The position numbers and the translations under genes are program-made. DNA of 10,035 nt from Firm-04 sp045628085 (lineage in GTDB: Bacteria; Bacillota; Clostridia; Oscillospirales; Ruminococcaceae). Shown piece after piece: positions 1-6,764 of the stretch. The number at the start of each line of letters is the position of its first letter. Positions within the stretch are counted from its first letter, which is position 1. Location of the stretch: assembly GCA_045628085.1 (NCBI GenBank), contig JAZQOZ010000117.1, positions 1 through 10,035 on the forward strand, written 5' to 3'. Under the pieces are notes generated by a model. It ran no database searches and had not been told where the DNA came from. It saw only the letters and a list, made by a program, of their open reading frames with translations.

Positions 1-59
1 GCTTTCAGTTCCTGTATCTCTTTTTCATACTCTTGAATGTGTCGATATCCTCTTGCCAT
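1..59 (-). CDS. Transposase first ORF (OrfA-like), N-terminal fragment, cut by window edge
   Basis: Only the first 19 codons are visible. The reading begins ATG GCA AGA GGA and gives MARGYRHIQEYEKEIQELK, which resembles the start of the small DNA-binding first ORF of IS3-family elements; that resemblance is from memory, not a search. A strong AGGAGG (minus strand, 74 to 69) sits 9 bases before the ATG and fixes the start. The Glu/Lys-rich helix after residue 8 fits the beginning of a helix-turn-helix domain. The rest of the gene and the expected second ORF with the DDE catalytic domain lie left of the window. Alternative: a transposase of another family, or a decayed copy, since only 59 bases are seen. 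Confidence 0.55.
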   Translation of the reverse strand, partial: MARGYRHIQEYEKEIQELK

Positions 60-62
60 AAT

Positions 63-105
63 AAAGCACCTCCTATGGTTTCTATTATACCATAGGAGGT
101 GCTTT
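63..105. repeat. Perfect 16-bp inverted repeat covering the transposase ribosome binding site
   Basis: Positions 63-78 and 90-105 are exact reverse complements (16 of 16), separated by an 11-base loop at 79-89. On the minus strand the 3' arm contains the AGGAGG used by the transposase start at 59, so a transcript carrying both arms would bury that site in a stem. On the plus strand the stem is followed by TTTTTT (103-108, the first three bases being in the stem), which is the form of an intrinsic terminator for rightward transcription. The loop holds TATAAT on the minus strand. Confidence 0.85.
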
Positions 106-113
106 TTTGTCAC
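84..113 (-). promoter_or_regulatory. Transposase promoter with -10 box in the hairpin loop
   Basis: On the minus strand GTGACA (113 to 108, five of six matches to the -35 consensus) is followed by an 18-base spacer and a perfect TATAAT (89 to 84). Transcription would start near 77-78, just at the first bases of the 3' arm of the hairpin, so RNA made from this promoter would lack the 5' arm and leave the AGGAGG accessible. The boxes are seen directly; the start point is inferred from normal spacing. Confidence 0.6.
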
Positions 114-138
114 TGTCCGTTTTTACTGGTTCAGTTCA

Positions 139-293
139 GAAAATACCGGCGGTCGGTTTGTATGAAAACGGCAATGAATGGATACTATAGAAAATAGAGA
201 ACATCGCAAAATACTGCTTTTCTCCTATACACACAGAGTGTTCCGCTGTCTGCGGACAGCCCTTTGGAATCCCATTTCGCGGGTTTCATTTTA
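139..293. other. Non-coding spacer between uvrA stop and the insertion sequence
   Basis: No convincing gene is seen. A small stem-loop GCTGTC-TGCG-GACAGC lies at 245-260, 34 bases past the uvrA stop on the minus strand. It has a six-base stem and a four-base loop but no U-run after it in the uvrA direction, so it is at best a weak or factor-dependent transcript end. No strong intrinsic terminator for uvrA is visible before the insertion sequence, so read-through into the element is possible. Confidence 0.5.
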
Positions 294-3110
294 TCATAAA
301 TACGCTTTGAGAAACTGTCCGGTGTAGGATTCCGGACACGCGGCGATCTGCTCCGGCGTTCCCTCTGCAACGATCATGCCGCCGCCGCTGCCGCCCTCAG
401 GCCCAAGATCAATGATATGATCGGCGACCTTGATCACATCCATGTTATGCTCGATGACAACCAGTGTATTGCCGCCGTCTGCGAGTTTTTGCAGAATATT
501 GACCAGACGGTGAACATCTGCATTATGCAGTCCGGTGGTCGGTTCATCCAGAATATAGATCGTTCTGCCGGTCGAACGGCGCTGTAATTCGGTCGAGAGC
601 TTGACGCGCTGTGCTTCACCGCCCGAAAGCGTTGTTGCAGGCTGTCCGATGCGGATATATCCAAGCCCGACTTCACGCAGTGTATTGAGTTTCCGTGCAA
701 TTTTCGGTACGGCAGAGAAGAATTCACAGCCTTCCTCAACTGTCATTTCCAGTACATCGTGAATGGACTTGCCCTTGTATCTGACTTCGAGCGTTTCGTG
801 ATTGTAACGCGCACTCTTGCAGACATCGCACGGCACATAAACATCCGGCAGGAAATGCATCTCAATTTTCACGATGCCGTCACCCTCACAGGCTTCACAT
901 CTGCCGCCCTTGACGTTGAATGAGAATCTGCCTGCATTGTAGCCGCGTTTCTTTGCATCCTGCGTCTGCGCGAACAGTTCGCGGATATCCCCGAATACGC
1001 CCGTATAGGTCGCCGGATTGGAACGCGGTGTTCTGCCGATCGGTGATTGGTCGATACAGATCACCTTGTCGAGATGTTCCGTTCCGGTGATGCGGTCGAA
1101 GCCTGTCGAACGCAGTTTTGCACGATTGAGCTGAACCGCAAGATGGTGATACAGCACTTCATTGACAAGCGATGATTTGCCCGAACCCGATACGCCCGTC
1201 ACGCAGATGAAGCATCCAAGCGGAAAATGCACATCAATATGCCGGAGATTGTTGACCGCTGCACCATAGATCACCAGTTCTTCACCCGAACCGCTGCGCC
1301 GATGCTCCGGTACGGGTACTTTTTTTCTGCCGGATAAGTATGCACCGGTTTCCGATTTCTCACATCTGAGAATATCATCAAGCGTACCGGCACAGACGAT
1401 CTCACCGCCGTGAACACCTGCGCCCGGCCCGATATCGACAATGTAATCTGCGGCACGCATCGTATCATCATCATGTTCAACTACAATCAGCGTATTGCCG
1501 CAGTCACGCAGACGTTTCAGCGTTGCGATCAGCTTTTCATTATCGCGCTGATGCAGACCGATGCTCGGTTCATCCAGAATATACAGTACGCCCATGAGCG
1601 ACGAACCGATCTGCGTTGCAAGCCGGATGCGCTGACTTTCACCGCCGGAGAGGGAGCTTGCAGACCGTGCAAGCGTCAGATAGCCCAGACCGACACTTTG
1701 CAGAAAACCGAGTCTGGAACGGATCTCCTTGATAATCAGTCTTGCGATCATCATTTCACGCTCAGAGAGCTGAATCTGATTGAAGAAATCGACCAGCTCA
1801 TGCACACTCTTATGACAGAGCGTATCAATGTCGATGCCGCCGACTGTTACGGCAAGCGATACCGCTTTCAGTCGCTTGCCCTTGCAGTCCGGACAGGGAA
1901 TCTCACTCATATAATCTTCGAGCATCTCGTTATTCGCCTTTGTGCCGGACGCATAGCGGCGTTTGAGGTTCGGAATGAGTCCCTCAAAGGGATGCTGATA
2001 GGTCGCGCCGCCGTATTCGATCGCCTGATGCAGCGTGAGGTCTGTATCGCCGGTTCCCCAGAGGAACAGATCAAGCTGTTCCTGCGTCATGTCACGAAGC
2101 GGCGTATCCAGCGGTACACCGTAGGTCTCATGGAGCGCATTTGCGTACATACTCGCAATGGATTTCGGATCTTTCCAGTTCCATCCCAAGACCTTGAAAC
2201 CGCCCTCATGGACAGTCAGATCCTTATTCGGCATGAGCAATTCCGGCTCAAACTGCGTAAATACGCCCAGACCGGTACAAGTCTCACACGCGCCGTACGG
2301 ATTGTTGAAGGAGAACATCCGCGGTGACAGTTCCTCGACCGAGATGCCGTGTTCCGGACAGGCGTATGAGAGTGAATAGAGCTGTTCCCCGCCGTCAATG
2401 ACATCCACAAGCACCAGACCGTCAGAGAGGGATGTTGTTGTTTCGATGCTGTCCGAGAGGCGCGAACGAATGCTGTCGCGTACCACCAGACGGTCAACAA
2501 TGATCTCAATATTATGCTTCTGGTTCTTGTTCATCTTGATCTTTTCGCTGAGATCATAGATGATGCCGTCCACACGCACGCGGACATAGCCTGCTTTTTT
2601 CGCCTGTTCGAGTTCCTTGGAATATTCGCCCTTTCTGCCGCGCACGATCGGTGCAAGAAGCTGTAATTTCGTGCCTTCCGGCAGTTCGAGAATCTGATCG
2701 GTGATCTGATCGACTGTCTGCTGCAAGATTTTTCTGCCGCAGACCGGACAGTGCGGAATACCGATCCGCGCATAGAGCAGACGCAGATAATCGTATATTT
2801 CCGTGACCGTTCCGACTGTGGAGCGCGGATTCTTTGAAGTCGTTTTCTGGTCAATGGAAATTGCCGGAGAAAGACCGTCGATGCTGTCTACATCAGGTTT
2901 CTCCATCTGTCCGAGAAACATCCGCGCATAGGATGACAGCGATTCCATATAGCGGCGCTGACCGTCTGCGTAGATCGTATCAAACGCAAGAGAGGACTTT
3001 CCGGAGCCGGAAAGTCCTGTAAATACAACCAGTTTATCACGCGGTATCTCCAGATCGACATTTTTGAGATTATGTTCTCTTGCACCGCGAATGATGATCT
3101 TATCGAGCAT
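294..3110 (-). CDS. uvrA: Excinuclease ABC subunit A (UvrA)
   Basis: UvrA is the damage-sensing ATPase of nucleotide excision repair; as a dimer it loads UvrB onto distorted DNA in the cytoplasm. The 938-residue length is normal for the family (about 940-960). The protein has two ABC-type ATPase halves: Walker A GLSGSGKSS at 32-40 with signature LSGGE near 485 and Walker B LYILDEPSIGLH, then Walker A GVSGSGKSS near 638 with LSGGE near 824 and IYILDEPTTGLH. Cysteine pairs fit zinc modules: CPVC near 118, CPEH with CETC around 250-275, CPDC near 405, and CEAC with CDVC around 735-765. CPEH has His in place of one of the usual Cys, a variant I believe is common in Clostridia. AGAAGG lies 11 bases before the ATG. 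It follows exoA by 55 bases without an obvious terminator, so the two are probably co-transcribed. No uvrB neighbour and no clear LexA box (GAAC-N4-GTTC type) is visible. Confidence 0.97.
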   Translation of the reverse strand: MLDKIIIRGAREHNLKNVDLEIPRDKLVVFTGLSGSGKSSLAFDTIYADGQRRYMESLSSYARMFLGQMEKPDVDSIDGLSPAISIDQKTTSKNPRSTVGTVTEIYDYLRLLYARIGIPHCPVCGRKILQQTVDQITDQILELPEGTKLQLLAPIVRGRKGEYSKELEQAKKAGYVRVRVDGIIYDLSEKIKMNKNQKHNIEIIVDRLVVRDSIRSRLSDSIETTTSLSDGLVLVDVIDGGEQLYSLSYACPEHGISVEELSPRMFSFNNPYGACETCTGLGVFTQFEPELLMPNKDLTVHEGGFKVLGWNWKDPKSIASMYANALHETYGVPLDTPLRDMTQEQLDLFLWGTGDTDLTLHQAIEYGGATYQHPFEGLIPNLKRRYASGTKANNEMLEDYMSEIPCPDCKGKRLKAVSLAVTVGGIDIDTLCHKSVHELVDFFNQIQLSEREMMIARLIIKEIRSRLGFLQSVGLGYLTLARSASSLSGGESQRIRLATQIGSSLMGVLYILDEPSIGLHQRDNEKLIATLKRLRDCGNTLIVVEHDDDTMRAADYIVDIGPGAGVHGGEIVCAGTLDDILRCEKSETGAYLSGRKKVPVPEHRRSGSGEELVIYGAAVNNLRHIDVHFPLGCFICVTGVSGSGKSSLVNEVLYHHLAVQLNRAKLRSTGFDRITGTEHLDKVICIDQSPIGRTPRSNPATYTGVFGDIRELFAQTQDAKKRGYNAGRFSFNVKGGRCEACEGDGIVKIEMHFLPDVYVPCDVCKSARYNHETLEVRYKGKSIHDVLEMTVEEGCEFFSAVPKIARKLNTLREVGLGYIRIGQPATTLSGGEAQRVKLSTELQRRSTGRTIYILDEPTTGLHNADVHRLVNILQKLADGGNTLVVIEHNMDVIKVADHIIDLGPEGGSGGGMIVAEGTPEQIAACPESYTGQFLKAYL

Positions 3111-3165
3111 GGCTATGTAAACCTTCTTTCAGATGAGAAATCCGGAAACAGGTGAATGACAGGGA

Positions 3166-3930
3166 TTATATGTTGATTTGCAGTTCCAGCGGACAGTGGT
3201 CACTGCCGAGCGTATCCTTATGGATGATGACATCCTGCAAACGGTCGTTCAGGCGTTCGGAGATCAGCCAGTAGTCGATGCGCCAGCCGACATTCTTCTC
3301 ACGCGCTCTGCCCATATATGACCACCATGTATAGGCATCCGTGCGGTCGGGATACAGCACGCGGAATGCATCAGAAAAGCCTGCGCCGAGCAGTTCGGTC
3401 ATTTTGCCGCGTTCCTCTGCGGTATAGCCGGCGTTGCCCTCATTTGACTTTGCATTTTTCAGGTCGATCGGCTGATGCGCGACGTTCAGATCACCGCAGT
3501 ACAGGACGGGCTTTTGTTTATCAAGTGCCTGCAAATGCGCGCGCAGGGCATCTTCCCATTCCATGCGCAGGGGGATGCGTTCCAGATCGCGCCGGACATT
3601 CGGCACGTATGCATTAACAAGGAAAAACGCCGGATATTCGAGCGTCAGCACTCTGCCCTCATCCGAAACGCTGCCTGTCTGCATTTCCTTTGTGACGGCG
3701 ATCGGTTCCTGTTTGGCAAAGACAGCCGTACCGGAATAGCCTTTTTTGACGGCGCTGTTCCAGAAAGCGTGATAGCCTTCGGGCTTCCATGTCAGCATAC
3801 CGAGCTGATCTTCCTGCATTTTTGTTTCCTGAATGCAGAAGAAATCAGCGTCTGCGGCGGCAAAAAAATCTGCAAATCCTTTTTTCTCACAGGCTCTCAG
3901 CCCATTGACATTCCATGTAACTGCACGCAT
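3166..3930 (-). CDS. exoA: Exodeoxyribonuclease III / AP endonuclease (ExoA, XthA family)
   Basis: This enzyme cuts DNA at abasic sites and trims 3' ends in base excision repair. The 254-residue protein shows the EEP nuclease motifs in order: WNVNGLR (6-12, metal-ligand Asn7), QETK (34-37, catalytic Glu35), NAYVP (107-111), GDLNVAH (146-152, Asp147 and Asn149), GFSDAFR, YTWWSYMGRARE, WRIDYWL with Asp219, and the terminal SDH (243-245). The start at 3930 is preferred over the upstream in-frame ATG at 3969: it has GAGG 6 bases upstream and gives the standard family start MRAVTWNVNG, while the longer form has no ribosome binding site. It is the first gene of a probable exoA-uvrA repair operon. 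No key residue is missing. Confidence 0.96.
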   Translation of the reverse strand: MRAVTWNVNGLRACEKKGFADFFAAADADFFCIQETKMQEDQLGMLTWKPEGYHAFWNSAVKKGYSGTAVFAKQEPIAVTKEMQTGSVSDEGRVLTLEYPAFFLVNAYVPNVRRDLERIPLRMEWEDALRAHLQALDKQKPVLYCGDLNVAHQPIDLKNAKSNEGNAGYTAEERGKMTELLGAGFSDAFRVLYPDRTDAYTWWSYMGRAREKNVGWRIDYWLISERLNDRLQDVIIHKDTLGSDHCPLELQINI

Positions 3931-3965
3931 GATATACCTCGTAATTATATGATAACCTTGCAGCA

Positions 3966-3989
3966 ACATTTCAGTATGAAGTGAAATGT
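3966..3989. repeat. 8-bp inverted repeat upstream of exoA, possible operator
   Basis: ACATTTCA (3966-3973) and TGAAATGT (3982-3989) are exact reverse complements with an 8-base spacer, centred about 47 bases before the exoA start codon. Its size and place suit a dimeric repressor site or a small RNA hairpin in the leader. It does not match the LexA box of Firmicutes. No convincing -35/-10 pair could be placed next to it; a TATAAT at 3949-3944 (minus strand) is too close to the start codon to be a likely exoA promoter. Confidence 0.4.
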
Positions 3990-4066
3990 GCCTGTTTTAT
4001 GTTTATGATCGTGCATTCGCGCACTTCGCCCAACTAAAATATACATCCGGATTATAGATGAAGAAT

Positions 4067-4109
4067 AGTGAATTGCATTTAACAATAATAATTCACTTGT
4101 TAATGCAAT
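4067..4109. repeat. Two overlapping, mutually exclusive inverted repeats
   Basis: AGTGAATT (4067-4074) pairs exactly with AATTCACT (4090-4097). Overlapping it, ATTGCATTTAACAA (4072-4085) pairs with TTGTTAATGCAAT (4097-4109), with one extra base in the first arm. The two stems share bases at 4072-4074 and 4097, so they cannot both form fully. In AT-rich DNA part of this may be chance, but a 13-bp pairing with one bulge is notable. It could be a structured leader, a protein-binding site, or the remnant of a small mobile repeat. Confidence 0.45.
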
Positions 4110-4159
4110 ATTCCTGTAGTTATATAATCTATGCAATAGAAGAACGAATGATCAATAAT

Positions 4160-4320
4160 GGGGGAGCAGCCCCGTGCCGGAGGTACTTCCTCCACACCCC
4201 TATCTTCCCGTGCTGATAGGCTGGGGGTGTTCCGATGTTCTGCGCAATGGTTTGCTTTGCAAACCGTGATCGGCAAGGGCGCTGCCCTTGAACTGCCAAA
4301 GTGATCCATTTGGGATCCCA
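4160..4320. repeat. GC-rich cluster of five short hairpins, candidate interspersed repeat or structured RNA
   Basis: In order: GGGG/CCCC (4161-4164 with 4170-4173); GGAGG/CCTCC (4179-4183 with 4189-4193); ACACCCC/GGGGTGT (4194-4200 with 4224-4230) with an inner TATC/GATA extension and a five-base bulge; GGTTTGC/GCAAACC with a TTT loop (4249-4265); CAAGGGC/GCCCTTG with a GCT loop (4274-4290). A perfect 10-bp palindrome TGGGATCCCA closes the run at 4311-4320. All stems but the third's inner part are perfect. Such packed stem-loops without coding signal are typical of interspersed non-coding repeats in Clostridia genomes, or of a structured RNA. None is followed by a U-run on the minus strand, so they are not standard terminators for the gene to the right. 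Whether copies exist elsewhere in the genome cannot be seen here. Confidence 0.55.
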
Positions 4321-4372
4321 TGATAGCCCGCCATTTGCTCCCTTGCCAATGTGAAACGCTCAGAAATCCGAT

Positions 4373-6028
4373 TTATGACTGATAAAACTTCGCCTGCGAA
4401 AACTCAACCTGTCCGCTGAACGGATTGAATACAATATCCGATACACCATCCTTGCAGATCAGATAACGCTGCTTATAGAACAGCGGGATAAAACAGTGAT
4501 CCGCAAGCAAAAGCTCCTCTGCCTGCCGGTAAATCTCTACGCAGTCTTTCAGCTCCGGCGCAGAGGCAGCCCGCTCCAACAGCCGCCGTACAGCATCACG
4601 TTCTGTACAGCGGAGATGTTCGTCTGCAAGAAAACGCTCCAGTATCGCCGTTGCATCATGATATGCACCCGTCACCGCATAAAGCGCAAGCACATAATCA
4701 CCGGAATTCAGACGCGCCTCATATTCGCTCTCCGGCACTTCCTCTATGCTGAAATGCAGGTCAAGCTCCGAGCCCCAGACCGCAAGCATCTCATGCAGAA
4801 TACCGTAATCCATCATGCCGGCGCTGACGAGAATTTTGCCCTCCTCCAGTTCGGAAATGCGCAGTTTCCGGAGTGCCTTATGATAAAGACGGTCTGCTTC
4901 GGGCGGATCATAGGTCTGATAGGCACTGTCTGCAATGAGGTCGCGGCAGCTTTTGTTCAGAAGCTGAACCGCAGGCGGCAGAATACCCGATGCCGGCTGC
5001 ACATCTGTTCCGCATTCCGGATACTGACTGCGGTCGAGTGTCAGCGCCATTGCACCGAGGACATTTTCATTTGCAAAATGCGTATCCGGATTTGCGATCA
5101 GTCCGAGCGTCAGACTGTAGGCGCTTTCCGCGTGATAATCCGCACTGTTGATGAGTGTATTCTGCGTGCTGACATAGCAGTCCGCAGCGCCGTTTGTGAA
5201 GATCTTAGCTGCATCTGCATCCGTTTTCTCAATGAAGAAGCTGATATCCGTCGGGAAAACGCGGTTTACCTGATGATTCAGCGGATTGCGCGTCAGCTGA
5301 ATGACGTTGTACTTTCCGTATTCGTCATAGAGCCATCGCTTCATAGAGAAACTGCCGTTTCCGATAATGGATTCCTCATCGAGTCCGTATCTGCCCTTTG
5401 TGCTTTCAAAATATGCCTGATTGCAGGGAAGTGCGGCGCAGGATGTCAGGAGCAGAAGAAATCCGCTGTTCGGATAATCCAGTGTAAATTCCAGTTCATG
5501 ATCTGAAAGTGCCTTGACACCGAGCTGTGAGGGTGAAAGGCTGTGGTCGAGAATTTTTCGTGCATTGGCAAGGCAGGAGAATGCAGCCGCATTCGGTGCG
5601 TTGTAATTGAAGTCGAACAGCCGCCGGAATGCAAATTCAAAGTCATGTGCTGTCACGGCAACGGCGGCATCTTCGCCGTAAGGCTGTTCTGTTTCCTTTT
5701 CATCCCCGAATGCCTGATACCAGTAAGAATCCTGCCGCAGCCGAAAGACATAGCGCTTCTGATCCTCGGAGATCGTATAGGATTCCGCAACACCGTTTTT
5801 CAGTTCACCGTTTGCGCCCAGTACGAGCAGACCTTCAAAGAGATTTGAAAGGACGGTCATCGCAGAGTCATTTTCCGCAAGCTGCGGATCGAGCGTATCG
5901 GGATTGCCGACGATCGAATAGGAAAACGAATGTCCTGCGCCTTTGACTGTGTTTTCGTCATCACCGCATCCGCAGCAGAACGAAAGCGCAAGAAGCAGCG
6001 CAAGCAGCAAAGCAAGCAGTCTGTGCAT
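4373..6028 (-). CDS. Oligopeptide/nickel-type ABC transporter solute-binding lipoprotein (SBP family 5)
   Basis: A 551-residue extracytoplasmic binding protein of the OppA/DppA type, which captures peptides or similar ligands for an ABC importer. Residues 1-17 form a Leu/Ala-rich signal segment (MHRLLALLLALLLALSF) followed by CCGCG; lipid attachment is most likely at Cys21 (Gly before it), though Cys18 and Cys19 are also possible. The family-5 signature region follows: NPDTLDPQLAEN (42-53) and LSNLFEGLLVL (60-70), then the domain runs to FIPLFYKQRYLICKDGV near the C terminus, so the protein looks complete. AAAGG lies 8 bases before the ATG at 6028. It starts 32 bases after the cytidine deaminase stop and is probably co-transcribed. 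No permease or ATPase gene is visible beside it, so it is an orphan binding protein and its ligand cannot be named. Confidence 0.88.
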   Translation of the reverse strand: MHRLLALLLALLLALSFCCGCGDDENTVKGAGHSFSYSIVGNPDTLDPQLAENDSAMTVLSNLFEGLLVLGANGELKNGVAESYTISEDQKRYVFRLRQDSYWYQAFGDEKETEQPYGEDAAVAVTAHDFEFAFRRLFDFNYNAPNAAAFSCLANARKILDHSLSPSQLGVKALSDHELEFTLDYPNSGFLLLLTSCAALPCNQAYFESTKGRYGLDEESIIGNGSFSMKRWLYDEYGKYNVIQLTRNPLNHQVNRVFPTDISFFIEKTDADAAKIFTNGAADCYVSTQNTLINSADYHAESAYSLTLGLIANPDTHFANENVLGAMALTLDRSQYPECGTDVQPASGILPPAVQLLNKSCRDLIADSAYQTYDPPEADRLYHKALRKLRISELEEGKILVSAGMMDYGILHEMLAVWGSELDLHFSIEEVPESEYEARLNSGDYVLALYAVTGAYHDATAILERFLADEHLRCTERDAVRRLLERAASAPELKDCVEIYRQAEELLLADHCFIPLFYKQRYLICKDGVSDIVFNPFSGQVEFSQAKFYQS

Positions 6029-6060
6029 GAGATTTGCCTTTCTGTTTGAATGTTATCGGT

Positions 6061-6645
6061 TCAGAGTGAGAAGGAATGCGGCAGCAGACCGCCGAGGAGA
6101 TAAACACCGTCTGCGAGGATGACCGGAAATTCCGGCGGACAGAATTCGCTTAGTACCTGCCGGCAGATGCCGCAGGGGAAACACGGTTCTTTGGCTTCGG
6201 CATCGTCCTCATCACCGCCTGCGATCGCAATGGCGGTAAATTCGGTTTCGCCTGCCGATACAGCCGCACAGATCGCGGCACGTTCGGCGCAGATGCCTGC
6301 CGGATAGGCTGCGTTTTCGATATTCACGCCGAGATAGACCTGTCCGGATGCCGCAACGAGCGCCGCCCCGACCTGAAATCCGGAATATTTCGCGTATGCT
6401 TTATCGCGGACTGCTTTCGCTATTTCGAGCAGCGCACGGGATTCGTCATCCAGCGGCAGGACTTCCTGATAATCGACTGCGGGCTGTTTTTTGGAACTGC
6501 GTGTTTTGAAGCTGTGCGGAACGGATTTCGTTGTGCCCATCGGACGGATCAGCTTATCGCTTTCGTCCAGCGGCAGCTTGAATTCATCATCTGCATCATC
6601 CGGCACAAGGAAAAACTTTTTCATGGAATCAATAAACTTGGACAC
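6061..6645 (-). CDS. cdd: Cytidine deaminase with N-terminal extension
   Basis: The C-terminal part (about 68-194) is a cytidine deaminase, which converts cytidine/deoxycytidine to uridine/deoxyuridine for pyrimidine salvage. Visible motifs: YSGFQVGAAL (87-96), NIENAAYPAG (108-117), CAER (119-122, zinc-ligand Cys119 and catalytic Glu121) and PCGICRQVL (157-165, zinc ligands Cys158 and Cys161). Ordinary Cdd is about 130 residues; this one carries about 67 extra at the N terminus: a short helix SKFIDSMKKFFLVP, then an acidic stretch and a basic linker (SFKTRSSKK). I chose a GTG start at 6645 because GAGG lies 9 bases upstream; the upstream ATG at 6660 and the longer frame to 6729 lack a binding site, and the longer frame runs into the ackA terminator region. 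A later ATG at 6624 is possible but also lacks one. Catalytic activity is very likely; the role of the extension is unknown. Confidence 0.88.
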   Translation of the reverse strand: MSKFIDSMKKFFLVPDDADDEFKLPLDESDKLIRPMGTTKSVPHSFKTRSSKKQPAVDYQEVLPLDDESRALLEIAKAVRDKAYAKYSGFQVGAALVAASGQVYLGVNIENAAYPAGICAERAAICAAVSAGETEFTAIAIAGGDEDDAEAKEPCFPCGICRQVLSEFCPPEFPVILADGVYLLGGLLPHSFSL

Positions 6646-6690
6646 AGCAGATCGCCTCATTTCTGTTTGGATTCGTTCACATTTTGAAGC

Positions 6691-6720
6691 TGCACAAAAA
6701 TCAACAGCGAATTTTGTGCA
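6691..6720. repeat. 9-bp inverted repeat upstream of the cytidine deaminase gene
   Basis: TGCACAAAA (6691-6699) and TTTTGTGCA (6712-6720) are exact reverse complements with a 12-base spacer. The repeat lies 46 bases before the GTG start and directly next to the ackA terminator hairpin. It could be an operator or a leader hairpin. No convincing -35/-10 pair for the gene was found around it. Confidence 0.45.
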
Positions 6721-6759
6721 AAACAGCAAGCCGAAAAACCTTGCCTTTTCGGCCTGCTG
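6720..6759 (-). terminator. Intrinsic terminator of ackA
   Basis: Arms 6724-6737 and 6746-6759 pair over 14 positions with one mismatch around an 8-base loop. In the ackA direction the stem is followed by TTTT (6723 to 6720). It begins 39 bases past the ackA stop codon. The U-run is short, but the stem is long and its loop-side half is A/T pairs, so partial read-through into the cytidine deaminase gene is conceivable. Confidence 0.7.
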
Positions 6760-6764
6760 CGTGC

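Larger units (their letters stand above)
1..138 (-). mobile_element. End of an insertion sequence, probably IS3 family
   Basis: Read on the minus strand, the element appears to begin near 138 with TGAACTGAACC and continues to a GGACAGTGACA block. A TG...-type terminus followed by GGACA about 20 bases in fits the terminal repeats of IS3-family elements. Inside it lie a promoter, a large hairpin and the transposase start, in the order expected for the left end of an IS. The outer boundary at 138 is inferred from the TG terminus alone, because the opposite end and the target duplication are outside the window. The element sits about 155 bases downstream of uvrA and reads in the same direction, so it does not interrupt a visible gene. 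Confidence 0.55.
3931..4372. other. 442-base intergenic stretch without a convincing gene
   Basis: This gap separates the solute-binding protein gene from exoA, both on the minus strand. From 3931 to about 4140 it is AT-rich and holds inverted repeats at 3966-3989 and 4067-4109. From about 4160 to 4320 it turns GC-rich and carries a run of short hairpins. Open frames crossing it on the minus strand (3945-4136 and 4100-4321) have no good ribosome binding site and low-complexity, rearranged-looking protein sequence, so I do not call them. A perfect TATAAT at 4123-4128 on the plus strand points into the hairpin cluster, but the best -35 at normal spacing (TTAATG) is poor. Confidence 0.6.

Noticed and set aside
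245..260. Stem-loop after uvrA as an intrinsic terminator
   Set aside because: The 6-bp stem is not followed by a U-run in the uvrA direction.
1410..2327. 305-codon open frame on the plus strand inside uvrA
   Set aside because: It lies wholly antisense to the well-supported uvrA, has no ribosome binding site or recognisable domain, and has the Arg/Cys/His-rich look of an antisense reading.
3931..3969. Longer exoA start at 3969
   Set aside because: It adds 13 residues absent from the family and has no ribosome binding site; the start at 3930 has both.
4100..4321. 73-codon open frame on the minus strand over the hairpin cluster
   Set aside because: No ribosome binding site, no motif, and the translation is explained by the packed inverted repeats.
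4496..5506. 336-codon open frame on the plus strand inside the binding-protein gene
   Set aside because: It is antisense to a clear lipoprotein gene, and its translation is low-quality with no motif.
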